9,308 nucleotides of DNA from the NCBI GenBank assembly GCA_964446745.1, contig CAYURR010000122.1, positions 1 through 9,308 of the forward strand. Reading direction: 5' to 3'. The notes below the pieces were generated by a model. It made no database searches, was not told the DNA's origin, and saw nothing but the letters and a program-made list of their open reading frames with translations. Positions 6,272-9,308 of this stretch are shown piece by piece; the first letter of the stretch is position 1; the number at the start of each line of letters is the position of its first letter. Both the position numbers and the translations under genes were made by a program. The DNA comes from CAYURR01 sp964446745 (lineage in GTDB: Bacteria > Bacillota > Clostridia > Lachnospirales > WQUN01).

Positions 6272-7531
6272 ATGAAGGATAAGCTTGACTTGAGGCAGAC
6301 ATTTTTGATCGGCTTAGGATTTTTCGCAGTATCACTGTCGTGGGGCGTGTACAATGTATATACCCCTATATTGTTGTCCCAGTATCTAACGACTACACTA
6401 TTGATCGGTGTCGTAATGACGATCGACAATATCTTCGGTGTGATTTTCCAACCGCTATTCGGCAGATTATCGGACAAGACCAATACCCGTTGGGGTAAAC
6501 GAATGCCGTATATTATTATCGGCGCGCCGATAGCTGCATTGTTATTTGTAACGATCCCGTTCACACGATCACTATTCAGCTTGATGGCTGTGGTAATACT
6601 ATTTAACTTTGTAATGTCGGCCTGGCGATCTCCGGTTGTTTCTCTGATGCCGGATCTGACACCTCAAAAGCTACAAAGCCAAGGTAATGGTATCATAAAT
6701 CTTTGGGGTGGCATTGGCAGTATATTCGCGTTTTTGTTCGGCGGTATATTGTTTAACGCGGGCGGTATGCCGCTGCCTTTTGTCTCGGCGGCTGTCGTTA
6801 TGTTTATTGCAGTTGTCGTACTGTTCTTTACAGTTAAGGAAAACAAGGCGATAGCGGCAAGGCGGGAAGCAACAAAGGACACAACCAAGGAAGCACCCTC
6901 TAAACCGCTTAACGCTAAAGAAAAGCGTAGCCTGATATTTATCCTGCTGGCGATATTCTTCTGGTTCTGCGGATACAACGCTATAGAGACGTATTTCTCG
7001 CTGTTTGTCGTAAACACATATCCGGATATGACTGCGGGAAACGCGGGTATGCTACTCGCGTATTATTCGCTAGCGTTCTTGGTAATGGCTATACCCTCGG
7101 GATACATCGCCGCTCGGATAGGTCGCAAGCGCTGTATCATCATCGGTATAATCGTTATGGCAACAATATTTGGAATGATGTACTTTGTACGCAGTATTTC
7201 TATTTCTACTGTGTTCTTGATCATCAGTGGTTTGGCATGGGCGTTTATAAATATCAACTCCCTGCCGATGGTTACAAAGATGGCGGGTCCCGGTAGGATA
7301 GGTTCATTCATCGGATACTACTATGCATTTTCACAGTCAGCTTCCATCGTAAGCCCAATCTTATTCGGCTTCATCCGTGACCTGACGGGCAATTATTCCA
7401 TGGTGTTTGTCTATGCGGCTGTCGCATATTCACTCGCGCTCATCTGCATGCTCAATGTCAGGCACGGCGAAATCAACGATAATAACTCCGATGACGCGTC
7501 GGGTATTGAGTTACTCGCTGATTTAGATTGA
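6272..7531 (+). CDS. MFS transporter, GPH/SLC45-like (putative sugar:cation symporter)
   Basis: A 419-residue membrane protein in two halves of six helices joined by a charged cytoplasmic loop (about 189-220, rich in Lys, Glu and Arg). The helix 2-3 loop reads GRLSDKTNTRWGKRMPY (64-80), the RWG(K/R)R-P-Y form of motif A typical of the SLC45 and glycoside-pentoside-hexuronide symporters. The second-half counterpart GYIAARIGRKR is at 277-287. Known members of these families couple sugar uptake to H+ or Na+, so a small sugar or glycoside is the most likely substrate. No glycosidase or sugar kinase lies in the window to confirm it. It is the first gene of a two-gene plus-strand unit, transcribed divergently from corA, and ends in an acidic tail (GIELLADLD). 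It is not closely similar to the other MFS protein in this window. Confidence 0.85.
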   Translation: MKDKLDLRQTFLIGLGFFAVSLSWGVYNVYTPILLSQYLTTTLLIGVVMTIDNIFGVIFQPLFGRLSDKTNTRWGKRMPYIIIGAPIAALLFVTIPFTRSLFSLMAVVILFNFVMSAWRSPVVSLMPDLTPQKLQSQGNGIINLWGGIGSIFAFLFGGILFNAGGMPLPFVSAAVVMFIAVVVLFFTVKENKAIAARREATKDTTKEAPSKPLNAKEKRSLIFILLAIFFWFCGYNAIETYFSLFVVNTYPDMTAGNAGMLLAYYSLAFLVMAIPSGYIAARIGRKRCIIIGIIVMATIFGMMYFVRSISISTVFLIISGLAWAFININSLPMVTKMAGPGRIGSFIGYYYAFSQSASIVSPILFGFIRDLTGNYSMVFVYAAVAYSLALICMLNVRHGEINDNNSDDASGIELLADLD

Positions 7532-7544
7532 TGGATATTAATAA

Positions 7545-8210
7545 ATGAAACTATATGCTTTGGATGTAGCTCCACTGTTGGATGACGGATTGCTTTCGAA
7601 ATTACTCGAGTCTGCGAGCCCGCAGCGCAGGCAGAAAATCCTTGCGCTTAAGTCTTCAAAGGATAGGGCGCTGTCATTGGGTGCGGAGCTGTTGATGCTT
7701 TACGCGCTCGATAATGAAGGGGTAATCTTCCCTGTGTCGATCGAATACGGGCAATACGGTAAGCCGTATATCGCAAATTTCAATATTCACTTTAATCTGT
7801 CGCATTCAGGAACATACGCGGTCTGTGCGATCGGAGACACTGAGGTCGGAGTTGACATTGAAATGATAAAAACACCGTCTGTAGCGGTCGCCAGACGGTG
7901 TTTTTCTTATAATGAGCTGAGTCGTGTGATGAACGAAACGGGTCAACCGGACCCTGACGAATTCTATCGACACTGGACGATTAAAGAAAGCTATATAAAG
8001 GCTACCGGGATCGGTTTGCGTATAAAGCTATCCGAATGTGAAATAGATTGGTCCGAGCCTGTAACGATAGGGCAAGGTGATGACCGAAGATATTATTGCA
8101 GGGTATACGAATGCATAGATGGTTACAAGATTGCCATATGCAGTGAAAGTCCATATTTACCGGAGCAGGTTATACCCTACGATTTAAACAGTATTAAAGT
8201 ACCTCTTTGA
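7545..8210 (+). CDS. Sfp-type 4'-phosphopantetheinyl transferase
   Basis: A 221-residue cytosolic enzyme that transfers 4'-phosphopantetheine from coenzyme A to a serine of carrier proteins. The size and both pseudo-repeats match the Sfp/AcpT group rather than short AcpS. Motifs seen are GKPY (72-75) and NLSHSG (84-89), which bind CoA; GVDIE (102-106), whose D104 and E106 should bind Mg2+; and WTIKESYIKATG (144-155), with E148 as the third acidic ligand and K152. All key residues are present. It starts 13 bases after the MFS stop with only a weak ribosome-binding site, so translation may depend on ribosomes finishing the MFS gene. Its last 17 bases overlap the end of hisC on the opposite strand. 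A perfect terminator-like hairpin lies within the gene (7868-7905). No polyketide or nonribosomal peptide synthase is in the window, so its carrier-protein target is unknown. Confidence 0.9.
   Translation: MKLYALDVAPLLDDGLLSKLLESASPQRRQKILALKSSKDRALSLGAELLMLYALDNEGVIFPVSIEYGQYGKPYIANFNIHFNLSHSGTYAVCAIGDTEVGVDIEMIKTPSVAVARRCFSYNELSRVMNETGQPDPDEFYRHWTIKESYIKATGIGLRIKLSECEIDWSEPVTIGQGDDRRYYCRVYECIDGYKIAICSESPYLPEQVIPYDLNSIKVPL
7868..7905. terminator. perfect bidirectional terminator-like hairpin inside the phosphopantetheinyl transferase gene
   Basis: Arms at 7868-7881 (AAAAACACCGTCTG) and 7892-7905 are perfect inverted repeats of 14 bp around a 10-base loop. The GC-rich core CACCGTCTG is flanked by A5 and T5, so either strand gives a stem followed by a U run. 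It lies just after the codons for the GVDIE motif (roughly residues 108-121 of the enzyme), and the reading frame is intact through it. The hisC transcript has no room for a terminator before running into this gene, and this would be the first terminator it meets, about 290 bases past the hisC stop. On the plus strand it could cut the message within the coding region. The hairpin is seen directly; its activity is inferred. Confidence 0.6.
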
Positions 8211-9273
8211 GTGCTTTGATAAAGCCGTGCATCTGTTCGGCTGTGCCCAAGGTCACACGCAGATAGGTATCCATACCGAACGCCGCTCCGGGGCGCACGA
8301 TATATCCCTTTTTCATCAGATCACTAAAGACCTGACGGCTGTCGGCCTTTACATCGACCATTATGAAGTTCGCCTGCGTTGGTATAAACTTCAGGCCCAT
8401 CTCGTCAAATGATTTAATCATGTAATTCAACACGTCGGTGTTTTTCTCGGCACTCATTTTTACAAATTCAGTGTCGTTATATGCAGCGACAGCGGCAGCC
8501 TGAGCCTGCACCGTTACATTAAACGGAGGGCGAATCTTTTCAAACAGCTTAATAACCTCAGCATCGGCTACACCATAGCCCACGCGTAAGGACGCCAGCC
8601 CATATACCTTTGAAAAGGTCTTAAGGAGCATGGCGTTTTTATATTGTCTTAGTGTTTCTAATGTATTCGGATAATTGGGATCGGTAACATATTCAGCATA
8701 GGCCTCATCGAAGATGACAAGTACATTCGACGGTACCTTTTCCATGAAACGCTCCTGCTCGGCCTCTGTGATCATCGTGCCGGTCGGATTGTTCGGGTTT
8801 GCTATGAAGACAAGCTTCGTCTTGGGAGTTATCTTTTCGAGCAGTGCATCGAGGTCAAAGGTATGATGCTTCATCGGAGCGTACACCATCACGCCGCCCA
8901 TGGAGAGCACCGAAGCCACATACTGCGAAAACGTCGTCTCTGCGGTCACGCATTCGTCACCCTGATTTATAAAAACCTTGCCGATCATCGCGATGACCTC
9001 GTCAGTGCCGCAGCCGAAAACGAGTTGATCGGGATTTACATGCAAGCGAGCTGCCACAAGTTCGCGTAATTCGGTTACATTGCCGTCCGGATACAATTGC
9101 GGATTATCCATGGATTCGACAACGGCTTGTTTGGCCTTGGGTGAGCATCCGTATGGGTTTTCGTTTGATGCGATCTTTATAACCTCTGATAAACCGAGTT
9201 CGCGTTTTACATCTTCAATAGGCTTGCCCGGTATATACGGCATCATCGGGTCGATGCAGGTACGGTGGTGCAT
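8194..9273 (-). CDS. hisC: histidinol-phosphate aminotransferase
   Basis: A 359-residue class I/II, PLP-dependent cytosolic aminotransferase. It interconverts imidazole acetol phosphate plus glutamate with histidinol phosphate plus 2-oxoglutarate in histidine synthesis; family members may also transaminate aromatic amino acids. Motifs: SNENPYG (36-42), NPNNPTG (159-165), FDEAYAEY (188-195), the PLP lysine K222 in TFSKVYGLASLRVGYG (219-234), and VRPG plus YLRVTLGT near the C-terminus, whose Arg (R339) should bind the substrate carboxylate. The length is typical. The start is ATG 9273, chosen because GAGGAG (9282-9287) lies 8 bases upstream; the frame opens upstream with a GTG at 9282 that overlaps this site. 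The stop at 8194 lies inside the converging phosphopantetheinyl transferase gene. No other his gene is visible, so a role in aromatic amino acid transamination cannot be excluded. Confidence 0.9.
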   Translation of the reverse strand: MHHRTCIDPMMPYIPGKPIEDVKRELGLSEVIKIASNENPYGCSPKAKQAVVESMDNPQLYPDGNVTELRELVAARLHVNPDQLVFGCGTDEVIAMIGKVFINQGDECVTAETTFSQYVASVLSMGGVMVYAPMKHHTFDLDALLEKITPKTKLVFIANPNNPTGTMITEAEQERFMEKVPSNVLVIFDEAYAEYVTDPNYPNTLETLRQYKNAMLLKTFSKVYGLASLRVGYGVADAEVIKLFEKIRPPFNVTVQAQAAAVAAYNDTEFVKMSAEKNTDVLNYMIKSFDEMGLKFIPTQANFIMVDVKADSRQVFSDLMKKGYIVRPGAAFGMDTYLRVTLGTAEQMHGFIKALKEVL

Positions 9274-9281
9274 ATGTATCA

Positions 9282-9287
9282 CTCCTC
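9282..9287 (-). promoter_or_regulatory. ribosome-binding site of hisC
   Basis: GAGGAG on the minus strand lies 8 bases from ATG 9273. Its last base is the first base of the in-frame GTG at 9282, so that codon cannot be the start served by this site. No promoter is recognisable in the remaining bases to the window edge. Confidence 0.7.
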
Positions 9288-9308
9288 AGTATGAATAAAG
9301 GCGAGCAA

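Noticed and set aside
9279..9308. Possible 3' end of an upstream minus-strand gene reading LLAFIHTEE then TGA at 9281-9279
   Set aside because: Nine codons cannot be assigned, and other frames are equally possible. The edge of the window prevents a decision.

Overview
The window looks like a chromosomal segment of a Bacillota bacterium, most likely from the Clostridia. The evidence is strong GGAGG-type ribosome-binding sites, two TTG starts backed by such sites, and a moderate G+C content. The protein families also fit: a Gld-type ABC exporter, an AsnO-like asparagine synthetase, and a small YGMN-type CorA. There is no rRNA, tRNA, CRISPR array, insertion sequence or phage gene. The genes are tightly packed and no gap exceeds about 100 bases.

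Layout, left to right. (a) 1-1994, minus strand: an ABC exporter operon with its own promoter (1966-1994). It encodes an ATPase (959-1921), an ABC-2 permease overlapping it by 4 bases (99-962), and the first 28 codons of a GldG-like protein that runs off the left edge (1-86). (b) 2002-2017: a cre-like palindrome just upstream of that promoter. (c) 2020-6226, minus strand: a likely transcription unit of corA (5247-6167), a glutaminase-degenerate asparagine-synthetase-like gene (3364-5157) and an MFS transporter (2020-3324). It is driven by a good sigma-A promoter at 6199-6226. A long hairpin between corA and the synthetase gene contains the synthetase's ribosome-binding site. (d) 6237-8210, plus strand: a divergent promoter drives a GPH/SLC45-like MFS symporter (6272-7531) and an Sfp-type phosphopantetheinyl transferase (7545-8210). 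(e) 8194-9273, minus strand: hisC, whose 3' end overlaps the phosphopantetheinyl transferase gene by 17 bases.

The features most worth a second look are three. The synthetase keeps a full ATP-pyrophosphatase domain, but its N-terminal glutaminase domain has lost the Cys nucleophile (Ser instead) and about 30 residues carrying the HRGPD and Arg-Leu-Ser-Ile-Val-Asp motifs. The synthetase's ribosome-binding site lies inside the 3' arm of a near-perfect 23-bp hairpin that also resembles an intrinsic terminator. Finally, a perfect 14-bp terminator-like hairpin with A5/T5 flanks lies inside the phosphopantetheinyl transferase reading frame, where it could act on both strands.

How the genes work together is mostly inference. 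The ABC trio clearly forms one exporter. The synthetase and the adjacent MFS transporter could make and move a small amide, but nothing in the window identifies a product. CorA, the phosphopantetheinyl transferase and HisC are ordinary housekeeping or accessory functions.
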